Shown piece by piece: positions 12,918-25,744 of a stretch of DNA of 64,000 nucleotides (positions are counted from its first letter, which is position 1; each line of letters opens with the position of its first letter). Under the pieces are notes generated by a model, which saw nothing but the letters and a program-made list of their open reading frames with translations, was not told where the DNA came from and searched no databases. A program made the translations under genes and the position numbers. Origin of the DNA: Cucumis sativus (lineage: Eukaryota; Streptophyta; Magnoliopsida; Cucurbitales; Cucurbitaceae); the NCBI RefSeq assembly GCF_000004075.3, contig NC_026661.2, forward strand, positions 20,302,307-20,366,306, written 5' to 3'.

Positions 12918-13942
12918 TAGGTATGGTTGTTTTTGCAAATCCCGCAATTAAGATGGTTACCATAGGTGAGGGGGTGGGAATCAAATAAACGTGTGCAAGG
13001 TTAATTTAAGTTTAGAATCACCATGAATTGTCCATCAACTATGATGACACTATACAAGCATTTAAAATGTCAATTTGGTCGAAAATAAATTGAAAAGATA
13101 TAGAGATGTTTTATTTTTTTAGGTATTATGTAATATAAAGATGGAACATAATTTCGTACCATATAGCAAACAATAGAAAAGACAATAGGTTACCAATCCA
13201 TAGAGATCTCAAATTATTTCATAACTAAACAAATATGGTTTTTTCTTTTTGGGGTTCACTTATGGAAGTATTTATTAAATTTATAAATAATCGTCAAAAC
13301 TTTAAGATTCAGTTTTACATTTTTGTCCCCTGCAAATAATTTTCATTGCGGTTGTATGTTTCAAATTCAAAATCATTCTATATTCTATGTATCAAAAAAT
13401 ACTTATTTTAAAAATACAGAATTTAAAAAGCACTTTTAAAAGTGAAAACAAAAAAAATAAAGAAATTATCAGAGTGATTTTATTTTTAAAATTTTGAAGA
13501 GAATCTTTTATTTTCCTTTATCGATGGAAGAATTAAAAGACTATGGACTGAATCTTCTTTCATTTGGAGAGAAAAGATCTCCATATCTCAAATCTTTAAC
13601 CAAAATATTCTCCAAATATTATTTTATAAACAAAATTTTCATTTGCAAAAGTTATACTTGAATTTTCTATAAAAAAAAAAAAAAAAACTTATTTTCCTCT
13701 TTTATAGCTCAACTGACATAAAATCATCCACTACGTTAAAAAATGCATTCAGACCAATCATCTATATACATAATTATCAAATTATGCCATTACTCAAATA
13801 TAATCTCAATGTACAATTAAATCATGATAAGTTTAGCCTAAAATGAATTAGAACGGCTAACCTGCCTGTTAAGGCATATATGATCAAATCTCTCTCTCCA
13901 ATTAGGACTTGAGCCATAGCAGGAAGGAAAGCAGTAAACTCA
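12918..13942. other. Intergenic AT-rich DNA
   Basis: Nothing recognisable apart from a poly-A run near 13670-13687. The last 80 bases are probably the 3' UTR of the following minus-strand gene. Confidence 0.5.
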
Positions 13943-15706
13943 CTAGAGACTATTCTCGGAGAAGCCCTTTAGATCCCACAAAGATCCATCATCGTATACC
14001 ACACATCCATGGCTCAAGAAAAAATTCTTTAGATTAGCACTAAGAAGAGAATTGGTTTGCACTATCTCCCTCAGAGATGGCCTTGAGAAAACCATCAATG
14101 GAACAATACTGACACCAATTTCACAGCAATCCCAAATGTTAATTTCCCTCAATCCTCTGCAATTTCTCACCACCTCCATCACCCCTTCTGCTGTCACTTT
14201 TGAACACCCCAACAAATCCAGATGAATTAAAGAAGGGCATCTTCTTCCAACCATTGCTAATGTTGAATCCTCAATTACTAATCTCCGTAATCTCAGTACC
14301 TCCATTGCTGACAGTTGAAACTTCATGACTATGTTCTTGATTCCCGTACAGAAATTCAATTCCAAATGCCTAATCTTAGTGCATACACTCAAAACCTCTC
14401 CAAGTCCTTCTTCTGTGATTCCTCCACAATGGTTTAGTTTCAACAACTCCAAATTTGGAAAACTGGAAGCAATTTTCCCTAGTCCCTCATTGCATAAATT
14501 CTTGTTCTCAGATAAATCCAGAGACATTAGTTGGTTATTGACAAAATCAGTTGTGTAGTGTTCGTTCTTGAGATTAACATTCTTCATGTATATATCAGTT
14601 AAAGCAGGGCAGTTTCTTGCCAGGATGAACAAGGAGGAACAGGTCAGATTAGAGCAGTTGCTAAGGTTTATGAATTTCACCATTGGGAGAAATTCTGATA
14701 ACTCCTTAACAGATTCATCAGTTAGGAATTCAGCTGCTTCAAGACAAAACCATTCGATCGGAAGATTCTTGTACAACAGCAACAAAATTCCAGATAACGA
14801 AAAGTTGCTACAACGTGAAAGAACGAGCTTCTTCAGTGACAAACATGAATTTGCTACTGAATTCAGGACCTCATCCGAAATATTTGAATCGTAAAGAACA
14901 AGAGAAGTTAAATTTTGCAAAGAATCGAACCAATGAATAAGATCAGAACGAATAGAGGGCATCCCTATCCAATTAGCGGAAATTGAACACAAATTAGGGT
15001 TCTGGGACAAGGCCTGTGCAATACCCGATCGAGTAATGAAATCACAATCACAAATCACTATTTCCCTAAGCATCATACATCCCGTTGCTAAAGCTAGAAG
15101 TGATTTATCAGTAACAAACGTAATTCCAGAGAGATTTACCTTGCAAAGACGCGGCAATCTCTGAACCAAAGCGAGAAACCCCGAATCCGTAACCTCACCC
15201 TCAATCTCAACAAAATTATGATAACCGAGAACATTTGTAGGATAGCTAATATCGAGCTCTTCAAGATTCGGAAACGCTTTACCAATCACAACCAGATGCT
15301 CATCAGGTAGTAACTTAATCTTGGAACAAAGCAAAACCCTCAAATTCTGCATCGCGGATCCAAATACCATTAGATCATGAACCGGAATAGTCTTCTGATT
15401 AGAGATATCGAGCGATTCAATATCCAATCCGGATTGTGCGATTCCAAGAAGAAGGCCATCGAGAAGGCCGTTGAAGTGGCTGAGATCAATCCGTTTGAGA
15501 TTGAGGAATCTGGAGTAGATGCGGGGAATTGCGGGGATAGTTAAATTGGAGATTCTGAGTGTAGTTCGAAGCTTGTTGGTGATGGAGAAGAATTGCTTAC
15601 AGACGAGTGAGAGAGATTCAAAATGGTGGGTGTGACGGGGGTGGAGGAGGAAATTGAAGATCAACTCCCAGCATTCTTCAGGCAAGGATGGGAAATCTTC
15701 TTCCAT
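13943..15706 (-). CDS. Intronless F-box-like / leucine-rich repeat protein
   Basis: A single 587-residue frame begins with an ATG at 15706. Residues about 4-45 (FPSLPEECWELIFNFLL ... SLVCKQFF) match the plant F-box pattern. The rest is cysteine-containing LRRs of about 25 residues with the typical 'L..L.LS.C..ITD.GL' phrasing up to about residue 560. Such proteins are usually substrate-recognition subunits of SCF ubiquitin ligases, binding SKP1 through the F-box. The substrate is not predictable. It resembles Arabidopsis At1g80630 from memory. A TGGGCC/T cluster lies 175-230 bases upstream. No truncation or frameshift is seen. Confidence 0.9.
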   Translation of the reverse strand: MEEDFPSLPEECWELIFNFLLHPRHTHHFESLSLVCKQFFSITNKLRTTLRISNLTIPAIPRIYSRFLNLKRIDLSHFNGLLDGLLLGIAQSGLDIESLDISNQKTIPVHDLMVFGSAMQNLRVLLCSKIKLLPDEHLVVIGKAFPNLEELDISYPTNVLGYHNFVEIEGEVTDSGFLALVQRLPRLCKVNLSGITFVTDKSLLALATGCMMLREIVICDCDFITRSGIAQALSQNPNLCSISANWIGMPSIRSDLIHWFDSLQNLTSLVLYDSNISDEVLNSVANSCLSLKKLVLSRCSNFSLSGILLLLYKNLPIEWFCLEAAEFLTDESVKELSEFLPMVKFINLSNCSNLTCSSLFILARNCPALTDIYMKNVNLKNEHYTTDFVNNQLMSLDLSENKNLCNEGLGKIASSFPNLELLKLNHCGGITEEGLGEVLSVCTKIRHLELNFCTGIKNIVMKFQLSAMEVLRLRRLVIEDSTLAMVGRRCPSLIHLDLLGCSKVTAEGVMEVVRNCRGLREINIWDCCEIGVSIVPLMVFSRPSLREIVQTNSLLSANLKNFFLSHGCVVYDDGSLWDLKGFSENSL

Positions 15707-15835
15707 TGTTGTCAGCTTCGTTCAGATTTGAGAAGGAAATCAAATCAGAGAAGACAGAGAAATTTGGATAAATTATTATTTCTTTTCTTATAGAAAATGG
15801 AAGCTGAGAGCCTTTAGATTTACCGTGCAGCTTGC

Positions 15836-15854
15836 TATATATATATATATATAT
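15836..15854. repeat. (TA)n microsatellite in the promoter
   Basis: TA dinucleotide run 130 bases upstream of the F-box/LRR start codon. Confidence 0.95.
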
Positions 15855-15880
15855 TAAAGTCAGTTTTTTAAAGTGGGAGA

Positions 15881-15936
15881 TGGGCCCTAGTATTCTTAGT
15901 TGGGCTCATTTGGGCCTGATGCCAGACAAATCGGCC
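15881..15936 (-). promoter_or_regulatory. Site II-type TGGGCC/T cluster
   Basis: TGGGCC at 15881, TGGGCT at 15901, TGGGCC at 15911 and GGCCC at about 15933 lie within 60 bases, 175-230 bases upstream of the F-box/LRR ATG. In plants such site II elements bind TCP factors and mark growth-linked or housekeeping promoters. Assignment to this gene is by position. Confidence 0.55.
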
Positions 15937-15955
15937 CGTTTTCTAAAAGAAATAG

Positions 15956-17589
15956 AGTAATTGTTTATTTGTATTTTTAAAATTTTAAATTCTTTTTATA
16001 TAATTGATTATTATTTCTAAATTACAAATATAGCCAACTCTATCCCTCAAACTTCTATCGCTAATAAACTCTTATGGTCTATTCGTGACAAATATTTTAA
16101 TTGAATTGCTATATTTTGTATTATCTTTACAACAACAAAATGTGAGGGAATTTTAATACAAAAATCAAAATTTGAAGGAAAATTATTTTAAATTGATAGG
16201 TTAATATTTTTATTATTATTATGATTTTGTAAGGATGGTTTGAATTAGTTGATGGGAGAGCTTTGAAATGTAGGATAAAGTAGATGTGGAAATCACAATA
16301 ATCAAATAGGTAGTAGTCTTCATAACAATAAATAAACTACTAAAATCTTCACCAAAACATTCATTCATGATAACTATCTTTTTTTCTTATTCTTTAATAA
16401 CTTTGGATATACACACACAAAATTAGCTCTACATTTTTTTTCAAAAAAAAAAAAATAGTTTAGCTAAAGTAATAATGAATACTCTTCCTACTACTAAATG
16501 CAAACAATAACAATAATAAAAAAGAGGAATTCTTATTAATTATAATATATAGAAAGAAAAAATCTTAAATGTTTATATGTGATAAGAGTTGTAGAGTTTT
16601 TATTTTCTTTACACTTTTACCATTTTTCATTTGTATTTTAATCCTAGTTAATGTAATGAAGAGTATCTAAAAAGGCAATAATGGAGCTTTAATATTATAA
16701 GTTTTTTATTTTATTTTTTCCCCATTATATTGAATTTGAAATTTGAGATCCATTATTTTGTAAGAGACAGAAGAGAAAGACAAGGAATTAAATTGATGTG
16801 AAGAATAATTATTATTTGAGCAGAGTGAATATATATAAATATATAGATAGATAGATTGATGGAGATAAGTTGGATTGTTCAATTTTCAAAATTTATTTAG
16901 GATATTTGATTAATGATTGATGAAAAGGAATTATTTGAATAGAGAAATTTATAAATATTTTCAAGACAAATACATTCTAGAAAAAAGAAACAATAAATGA
17001 ATTAAAATTGAAAAAAAATAAAAAATCAAATCAAAGGTCAGTTCTAGGGTTTGAGTAGAGGAATGAAAATCAACATAGTTATCCATGCAAGGGATTCTGC
17101 TGTCCCTTTTTATCCCTTTCTTTTCACATCCCCCATTTTTCACCCCTTCTTTATTTTCATTTTCTAATTTCTCAAATTCAAAATAAAAAACCAATAATTC
17201 AATGTAATACTCTACGCTCGATCTTATGTTGTAGCTAGTAGAGAATAGAGATGGGCATCGATCGGTTCAAGTTGATTCTCTAATTTAGTAAATGTCTAAA
17301 GAGAACTCGATTAGTATAAAAGTAATTTATTATTTATTCATAATAAAAAATTAGAAAAGGGTTTAGGAAACGTAGAAGAAAAGAGGATGGAGGATGAGAA
17401 GTTAAATTGAAGACTTGACATATAAAATGACTTTGAAATGATTTCTCTATTGGATTTCCAACCAATTAATTCACTTTCCTACAAACTCCCTCTCCTTTTC
17501 TTTCTTCTCACTTTTATACCCTTTTCTATTTATTTCTTATATTTAATTAATTACCAGCATTAAGGAAAATAGTAATAATTAAAACAAAA
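15956..17589. other. Intergenic AT-rich DNA
   Basis: No gene recognised. Contains poly-A/T runs and scattered ATATAT/GATAGATA repeats near 16830-16860. Confidence 0.5.
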
Positions 17590-17661
17590 AGGTCCTACCG
17601 GGAGTCGAACCCAGGTCGCTGGATTCAAAGTCCAGAGTGCTAACCACTACACCATAGAACC
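17590..17661 (-). tRNA. tRNA-Gln (anticodon UUG)
   Basis: Read on the minus strand, 72 bases fold as a tRNA. The seven-pair acceptor stem GGTTCTA/TAGGACC has one G-U pair. The A-box includes TGGTGTAGTGG. The anticodon stem CTGGA/TCCAG has loop CTTTGAA (anticodon TTG). The B-box is GGTTCGACTCC. No CCA is encoded, as expected for a nuclear gene. A T-run lies immediately 3' on the minus strand (Pol III terminator), and a CAA motif lies just upstream of the 5' end, a common plant tRNA initiation feature. Confidence 0.97.
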
Positions 17662-19578
17662 AATTTGTTCATATATTTCAAATTATATTTAATAATCTTT
17701 TCATTTTCGATTTATAATTTAATAAAAATAATTTAAAAGTAGCACATAAAGAAAATGAGGGTCATGTGTGATAAAAAGAAGAGTATCCATGATTTATAAT
17801 AATGTTAGTTGTGTCCATAACTCAATTTATTTCTACGTCATTTGATAGTACTTATTTAGTACAGCTATAGTAAATACAACATTAAATTAACTTTGTAACT
17901 TTTAACAAAATTGATCAAAAATATAAAATTAACAACATATTTACACTTTTTATATTAAAAAGCCAAATGTAATGATTTTTTTTTCGTTTTTTTATGGAGT
18001 ATAAATAGTTTTTTTGTTCTATTTAAAAAGAAAAATCCTTTTTTAGGTATAAAAGATGAAATAAAATAGATTGAATTTGTCACTAATAATGTTTTAAAAA
18101 AATTAATAAATGGTTAAAGTTTCAAATTTGTATTAAAAATGTAAAAGGTGATCATTAACTTTTCATTTCTTAAAATTCAAAATGCCGTACTAAACACAAA
18201 ATTAAAACTTCAGCATATCTACTCAAATAATTCCTTTCTTTTTTTTAAAACAATAATGACTCTCACTAGAATTCAAAACAAACACCTAAACAATGTCTAA
18301 GATAGTTAATTGTGATGAATTTTCACTGTCAAATTCGATCTTCATTATCTCTATGAATAAATTAAACATTTGAGAATAGTACCAAGTTTGACCCATGTTC
18401 CAAAATCAACAAATAAGATTCAATCCTAATTCTAAAAACCAACGCTATTGATTATCATTTATGATGTAAGTATGTTTTATAAAAAGAGAATGAGAAACAT
18501 GTTTCTGTAGTTATATCAGTAGTTTAAATTTGTCTACTTTAAACCCTTTCAAAAGAGAATTAATGTGGAAAGAGAGGGAGGTGAAGAATTTGTAGCCATT
18601 TGTAGGCGTAAAAGAAGAAGGGAAATTGAAGAGAGAACGTAATTTGAGTAAACCCTAGTTTGAAATTGTGTTGTTCTTCAAAGTTGAACCCCGGTTTTCA
18701 TGGGAGCCTTAGCTTTATACAAATTTAAAAACAAACAAAACCCTAAATCTCTCTCTTCTGCCACAGTTTGTATGTTGTGTGTACGGTGTGATACACCCAC
18801 GAGCCTGATGGCTGACTAAAACTGTCCAATCAAAACTCTCTTCATTCTTTTCTTTTCTTTTTTTTATTTCTCACAATCATCACCACCCTTTTTCTTACTC
18901 CCCACCCCCCACCCCCCTAAACCCTAATTCTGTTTTCCTTCATTAAATTTCAAACTTCACAGGTATATGGATTTGTTTTTGTTATAGTATATGGTTATTA
19001 TAATGTGTATTTGAAGTCTTAAACTATTTTAAAAGCTATAATAGAGTGAAGTCTTTATCTACTTACGAAAATTTCAAATAATTTTAAGTGAAGGTTTGGA
19101 TTTGGAAGAAATTGATATAATATGTAAACAAATCTTATTCCAAAATACATCTTTAATCTTTTCTTAAATTTCTAGAATATTATAAAAAAATGAATGCCAA
19201 AAAAAAAAAAGAGAGAAGAAGAATACTTATTTAGTTAATTACTTGGATTCAATACATTTCATTAGTTAACTATAGCATCTTTGTTACTTGCCTGCTTGAT
19301 TATCTTTAAAATATATAATTTCTTCACTCATGATTCTGAATATTCTCTGTTAATAATTTTGTGAAATGTATTAATTAGAAAATTCGTGCATAAGTAAAAG
19401 GAGATCAAACTAACATAGCTTAATTCAGTCAATGGAAGGACATACATAAACTAAACTAAACTAAACCCATACATATTATCCTTTTTTTTTTTTTTTCACT
19501 ACAACAACATTATATTATACTATATATTCATGATTTTTGAACTACTATTTTAGTAAATATAGAGAGATAATTAGGGGG
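17662..19578. other. Intergenic DNA with a leader-like stretch
   Basis: Mostly AT-rich and featureless. The part from about 18540 to 18970 differs: it holds several AAACCCTA motifs, CT-rich leader-like sequence and a good plus-strand splice donor (CACAG then GTATAT) near 18961. No coding exon could be attached downstream. The last part is the 3' flank of the ERF gene. Confidence 0.4.
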
Positions 19579-20130
19579 TTAATTAAAAGTGATCAAGTTC
19601 TTAACTCCCAATTTCAAATCAAGCTCCACTCCCGGACTAAACAGATGCGCCGCCGACGTAACCACCGAACACTTCCGATCATTTTTCTTCAACTTATTAC
19701 CATTTCTTTTCACTTCCACTGATGACGTAGACCACGCTGACGTGGACTCCATCGGGACGACCAACGGCATTTCAAAATTCGTTCTTGCTTTCGACCCTCT
19801 CAACCGCCTCGCCGCCGCGTCGTACGCACGCGCCGCTTCTTCTGCCGTGTCGAACGTCCCAAGCCAATGCCGGCACCGCCCTATTCGGTCACGAATCTCC
19901 GCCGACCATCTCCCCCACGGCCGCTTCCGCACTCCTCGGTAACTCCTCTGCCCCGTCGTCGGTGCCGTTGCCGACGTCGAGGATGAGGATTTAGTGGGTG
20001 TGGGTCGGTTGTCGCCGAAGAGGACTTGACGACCGACGACGGCGGCGATTCCGTCGAGTTGGGAATCCGGGGGAGGAGAGTGGGGGAAGAAAGTGTTGTA
20101 AAGAGGAGGAATTGGGTGAGTGTTAATCAT
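19579..20130 (-). CDS. AP2/ERF transcription factor with C-terminal EAR motif (ERF084-like)
   Basis: Single exon, 183 residues, ATG at 20130. The AP2/ERF domain spans about 62-120. It contains [35 protein letters not shown] and AARRLRG, including the residues that contact GCC-box DNA. Alanine and aspartate at the diagnostic positions indicate the ERF rather than DREB branch. The C-terminus has LDLKL (about 171-175), an LxLxL EAR motif that recruits TOPLESS-type co-repressors. The domain type and its position next to an acetylornithine aminotransferase gene match Arabidopsis ERF084 (At1g80580) from memory. Inferred: nuclear transcriptional repressor. Its GC content is clearly higher than the flanks, as is usual for intronless ERF genes. 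Confidence 0.9.
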   Translation of the reverse strand: MINTHPIPPLYNTFFPHSPPPDSQLDGIAAVVGRQVLFGDNRPTPTKSSSSTSATAPTTGQRSYRGVRKRPWGRWSAEIRDRIGRCRHWLGTFDTAEEAARAYDAAARRLRGSKARTNFEMPLVVPMESTSAWSTSSVEVKRNGNKLKKNDRKCSVVTSAAHLFSPGVELDLKLGVKNLITFN

Positions 20131-22636
20131 GGCGGAGATGGTGAGGGAAGGGAGGGAAGATCAATGAGGATTTTATATTGGAAATTAAATAAAATTTAAT
20201 TTATGTTTAGATTTATAAAGTCCTATCAATATCGATGAGACCGCAATCTCTCGCATTTATATACTTGTCTTTCGTTTACGCAGGAGGGAGGGATATATAT
20301 AATATACCCAGCAAATGACGCAAATAACCCTTTCCTATTCTTGAAGAAAATGATAATAAACGATGAAGATGGAAAGAGATGGTTTTAATTAGGGAAGAAA
20401 GAGAGATTAAGAAAGGGATTAGGGAGGGGCAGTATGGGTAATTAAGAAGAAGGGGGATCTCGAGGGGAGGAATTATGGGCGTTGGATTAAAGAGCGTCAT
20501 GGTGGCGTCAAGAGAAAAGATTGTTTGACTGTTTGGCTTAATTTGTGTTGTATTTAAAGACCTGTTTTTGGTATTAAGTATTCTTAATTAATTAATTAAT
20601 TAATGGATGAGACTTAATTGAGTACGGGAAACTACACCCTAGTAACCGTTTGGATGGAAGCACCTCATAATCCCATCATCAAACTCCCTTCATCCTCTCT
20701 TCCAAACCATTAATATATTTTGTCCTATACTTATATAATTATTTAACAAAACTTTTAAAATGTTTCTTAAATATACTACAATCACCATATATATATATAT
20801 ATATAATGGTCTATAATCAAATATGTTATGTTATGTTATATATATGGGAAAAATGATATTGGTTAAGAATTTTGTATGGGATGTTTTTCTTTATATGGTA
20901 CTTGCAAACATACTTTTAGGTAACAACTAAAAAACTGTGCTTCCTTTCACAACATGAGTTGTGAATAGTAATGTAAATCAATATCTCTAAGTTGAGACCA
21001 CCATTTTATGTTTATGACACCAATTTGTTATTAATTATTATTGTATTAGAAAGTATAATTGTTTGAAACATTTCAAAACATAATTCAATTGGTTGAACTT
21101 GTTCGTGTTGACATAGACCATCTAAATATTTTATTATATGCATGTGAAAAAGTGAAAGATATTAAAGAAAGATAGGATGGTTGGTCGAAGGAAAGGCACT
21201 TGGAAACTTCAAAATAAGGTGAGGACGAAGGAAGAGTTGAGAAGAGATGTTAGATTATTTTAGGACATTGTCCAATGTGATGGGGTAAGTGCCCTTACTT
21301 TGATTTTGATAATTTGAGAAACATTCACTTTAAAAAAGAACACACAAAAACAAATAAAAGAATGTTTGTCTATACAATTACAACACTCTAAAACCAAATG
21401 ATATACAATTATATTATTGTACATACATGGAAAGAAAAGGGGGTTAATTTAAAAGTACTCAAAAGATATATTGTTGTTTCCAAAGGATATAGTGTCTTAC
21501 ACACACTCTCTTGGATTAGGACACTTTGGATTTTGCTTGTGGGTTTAAAAGAGAGAATCCCAATAACAAAGAGTGTATGAAAGAGTACAAAAGGAAAAGA
21601 AAAAGGGTATGATATCATTATAACTTTATTGTTTTTGTACTTTGGTGTTTGTATGAAATGGTGTAAGTTCTATGTTTGGGAGATAGTTTTTCTTCTTTTC
21701 TTGAATTACTTGTGGGGGAATTTATATCTTGTATTCATTTTTTTGTCCCAAATAACACCAAGAAAAAAAATAAGTTGGTTTTGTGGGAAGTGCTTTCTCT
21801 CTTTTCATTGTCAACTAGCCTTTTTAACAACACTTTTCAATACTTCTTTGTCTCTTGAACCTAATGAGAAGCCAATGATAAAAGTACTTTCACTATCTAT
21901 TTTTTTCATAATTGATAATGTTTATTTAAAATTTCATTTTCATTTTCGTTTAAATTTATTTAAGAAACTATGAAGGAATGTTATATCGGTATACAATTCT
22001 TTTAGTTAGCAAATCAACTCTAATATTATTTGATTTTGAGTGAGTTGAAACCTTATTTTAAAATTAAATGGGTAAAATCAATTCATTTTAACAAATACCA
22101 TTACAATAATATTAAACAATCTTCTGAATTTATGAATTTTCTTTTCTAATAAAAAAGTATATTTGTAATAATTATTAATAATATGAAAACAATGAATCAA
22201 GGTTAGTTAATTATTTAGCACAATAACATGAAGTAGTAGAACTTGAAAGTATACTTTTCAATGATGTCTTTTTTATTTGGATTTAAAGTTACCAACAAAA
22301 ACAATAATAATCATCATCGTAGTAAATAAAATTTGGAAATAATTGTTAATTTCACTAATGTTCTAATACTAAGACATAACATAAGAACAAAACTCATAAT
22401 TTAAATATACTTTTTCTTAGTTTAGATCAGCTTAATATGATCAAAGTGGACTTTAAAACTAACGCTAATGATTTCATAAAAAAGAAACAACACTTGCAAA
22501 AAGCTTCTCCATTTCCACCTACTTTAAGACAAAACCACATAGCAAAATACAAGTTTATTTCAAATTATAACATTACATACAAGACTTGATGACATGATAG
22601 CATTTTGTTAAAAAACTAGCAGCTAAAACTTTAAGA
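20131..22636. other. ERF promoter and intergenic DNA
   Basis: The part up to about 20600 is the likely ERF 5' UTR and promoter. It is followed by AT-rich DNA with a TA run near 20789-20806 and no recognisable gene. Positions from about 22500 onward are probably the 3' UTR of the aminotransferase gene. Confidence 0.5.
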
Positions 22637-24623
22637 TCAGCCGAGTACAGAGATGCATTCAAGCATAATATTAGCAGCAAACTCCAGTTCTTGCTCTGTG
22701 ATGATCAATGGTGGTACAAGTCGAACCACATTCCCCTGACCCGCTGTTAAAATTAGAAGGCCTGAGTTTCGACAAGCTTCTACGAGAGGACCTGCAGGCA
22801 CGTCCAATTCTATTCCAATGATAAGGCCCTGCCCTCTAACTTCTTTAACATGTGAGTTTCCTCCCAGTTTTTGGTTTAGCAAATTCTTCATGTATTCACC
22901 TTTCCTGGAGACACTAAGCAAGAATGCAGGGTCTGAGATCTTGTCTACAACAGCGACTGCAGCATTGCAAACGAGTGGTGAGCCTGCAAAAGTGCTTCCA
23001 TGGTCTCCATAGTTTATTGCAGCAGCGACTCTTTCAGTCACTAGTACGGCTCCAATGGGGAGACCTCCAGCTAGAGGCTTGGCAAGAGTCATTATATCTG
23101 GATATACACCATAAGCTTCATGTGCCCAGAGATGACCGTTTCTACCCAATCCACATTGAATCTACACATACAGAATAAAATTTAGGCAGTTTCTTAGTTT
23201 TTGCACTGATCGATCATTGGTTCATTTACCAACAAAGCAAATTGATAATGTAACACTACAACTAGTTGAATCAAATAATGGTTTACTGAAGATTAGTCAA
23301 GATACATGGAAGTTGATTTTGGACAATCATGGTACAAAGTAGACAAAATGTGGGAAGTTTCTAGTTTTCGTTAAAGTGATCATCGATTCAATTACCAAAA
23401 AAGCAATTTGATGATGCAACACTCCAACTAGTTGCATCAAACATTGTTAAAAAAAATTAATAAAAATGTACAAGTCACAAAATTTAGGTAGTTTCTTAGT
23501 TCTCTCTATTCGATCATTTACGAACAAAGCAATTTGATAAAGTATCACAACAACTATTTGAATCAAACAATTGTTCAGTACGATCAGTCTAGATATATGC
23601 AAGCCAATTTTCGACAATTATGGTACTAAGAAGACACAAGCGATGCTATGGATTCTTAGAAAGCTGTGAGCGATAAGGAGAGAATTTTTTATACCTCATC
23701 GAAGACTAGAAGAGTTCCAGCTTCATTACAAGCATTCCTCAAGGAAAGCAAGAACTCCTTTGTAGCACTGAAAATGCCACCTTCACCCTGAATGGGTTCC
23801 ACGAAAACAGCAGCAATTTTCCCTGTGAGAATCAACTTGGTTGCAGCCTCAATATCACCATACGGCAAGAAAGAAACACCAGGCATAACAGGCTCAAAAG
23901 GAGTTCTGTAATGCTCTTTGCTCGTTAAGGCAAGAGCACCCATTGTCCTGCCATGAAAACAATTGGAAAAAGCAATGAACTCCACAGGGGGTAACTCATT
24001 GGATTCAGTATGAGAAAATCTCTGAAACTTTCTAGCAAATTTAATAGCAGCTTCATTTGCTTCCGTGCCAGAGTTGGTGAAAAACACACGATCCGCAAAC
24101 GATTTAGCTACAAGGCGTTTTGCAAGTTCAACCTATAGCAATGAAAACAGGCAACTACACTTATAAACTAAACCCATTTACAATTCCAATTATATTTTCA
24201 TTTCGGGGTTAGTTTCACCTGAGGAATTGAATGGAAGAGATTGCTAACATGGGAGACCGTATTCGCCTGCTCGATTACGGCTTGTAGCCAATCGGGGTCA
24301 CCATGACCTAAGGAATTAACGGCGATTCCGGCGGCCATATCTAAATACTCTCGCCCATCAAGATCATACAGTTTACATCCTTTACCGCTGGAGAGAACCA
24401 CCGGCGCACGAGCATAAGTTCCGACGAAAAGCTTCCGTTCTGAATCGATCACCTCCTCGCTCGAGCGACCCAGTTCCCCTTTTTGAAGCTTTGACGAACT
24501 GGGTCCTTGTAAATCAACACTAAGACAGGCGCGGATTCTTCCGCCATTGATGGGAGCTCGAAACAAGGTGAAATCGGGATGCGGAGGACTGGAACAACGG
24601 AAGAAAGATGGAAGCGAAGCCAT
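22637..24623 (-). CDS. WIN1: Acetylornithine aminotransferase, plastid-targeted (WIN1 type)
   Basis: Three exons (24219-24623, 23695-24132, 22637-23161) give 455 residues. The ATG at 24623 is preferred because the longer frame only extends to a GTG. It catalyses the PLP-dependent conversion of N-acetylglutamate semialdehyde to N-acetylornithine in arginine synthesis. Residues 1 to about 55 are Ser/Arg-rich and poor in acids, a likely transit peptide. The fold-type I class III aminotransferase region follows, with [11 protein letters not shown], a [10 protein letters not shown] segment, VFDEIQCGLGR and the PLP lysine in [11 protein letters not shown] (about K309). The family and neighbourhood match Arabidopsis WIN1 (At1g80600), from memory an effector-interacting protein. 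All motifs are intact, so a functional enzyme is expected. Intron 2 (23162-23694) contains diverged internal repeats. Confidence 0.94.
23178..23637. repeat. Three diverged tandem copies inside aminotransferase intron 2
   Basis: Three similar segments begin near 23178, 23350 and 23478. Each has a 'TTTAGGNAGTTTCTTAGTT'-like start, an 'AAAGCAATTTGATAATG' middle and 'CAACTAGTTGAATCAAAC'; copies 1 and 3 end in 'ATGGTACTAAGAAGACA'-like sequence. Copy 2 is shortened. They almost fill the intron. Confidence 0.75.
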
Positions 24624-25744
24624 TGGGGTAGTAGCTATGAGTAAGTCAGAGAAGAAAAGGGATTGAATAAAATTCACAGTGGAATCGGAGAAAGGGAGGA
24701 AACTGAAGGAATAGGCGGCTGGAAAATGAAGAAAACAAAATGAAATTGGTGTTCAAGGGCTTAGAGAGTGAAGGAGAAGAGGAGAGAAATGGCAATGAAA
24801 ATGAAGGTTTCCTGTGGGAAGAAATGGCCATTGGGCTTTGAATTAAAAAATGGCCCTTTGAATAAGATGACGTGTAATATAATAAATATTAAAACCCTTT
24901 TGTCCCAATATCTTTTTGTCATAAAAGATGAGCATTTTACAAAAATAAAAAAGACTCAAAATATCATTATTAGAAACTAGAAAGATGCACTTTTTATTAT
25001 TAATAAATTAAAATTTACTCTATTGGTAAACATTTCCTAATTTTTATTTTTGTATCTTATAAATAATTATTAAAAAGAAATTTTTAAAAAAATTAGGAGA
25101 CATATTTGGGTTTTTTTTCTTTTCTTTTAGTAATAATAATAATAATATCACTATTTAAATCAAAATAAGATTACTTGGCAAAAATAAACATAAACATAGG
25201 GTATTGGAACCATGATGCTAGAAATTAAAAAAGGACACATGGTGCAAATGAGGTGACGTGGAGATTACATTGAGCATCAACGTCAGCATCATATCCACCT
25301 CAGACAACTAGCCAAAACCACTACAAGACAATTAACAAAAACATAAGGAAAAAAAACTTCCCTCAATATAATTCAAACAATTCAGTAAATCACACCTTAT
25401 GTTAAGCCATATAAGTAAACTTTATAATCTTGACTACTTTGACACAAAATAAAAAATTTAAATCACTTAATCCAAGGGAAAACGAGATTAAATTTGTATA
25501 CATATTATGTTTTGTTTTCTCTCCTCTTTTATGGCATTACCAAAGACTTTGTAAAAGCTAACACCAATCCATCTCTTTCTAGTTTCATATACAGATAGAC
25601 AAACAAGAAGCAAAAGCAAATTACTTGACAAATGAATTGAGTCCATTATTATTACTTTTCACATTTTGGACTTAGTTAACACATTACAATCATTATCGAA
25701 GATCACTGATCAACTGTTGATGTGAGATGAAAACTCAGCAAGTT
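24624..25744. other. Aminotransferase promoter and 3' flank of the next gene
   Basis: Upstream of the aminotransferase ATG lie probable 5' UTR and promoter (to about 24850), then AT-rich DNA. Positions from about 25500 are probably the 3' UTR of the F-box/LRR gene. A GACGTGG motif occurs near 25254. Confidence 0.5.

Noticed and set aside
24624-24677. Longer aminotransferase start
   Set aside because: The extension starts with GTG; the ATG at 24623 precedes a good transit peptide.
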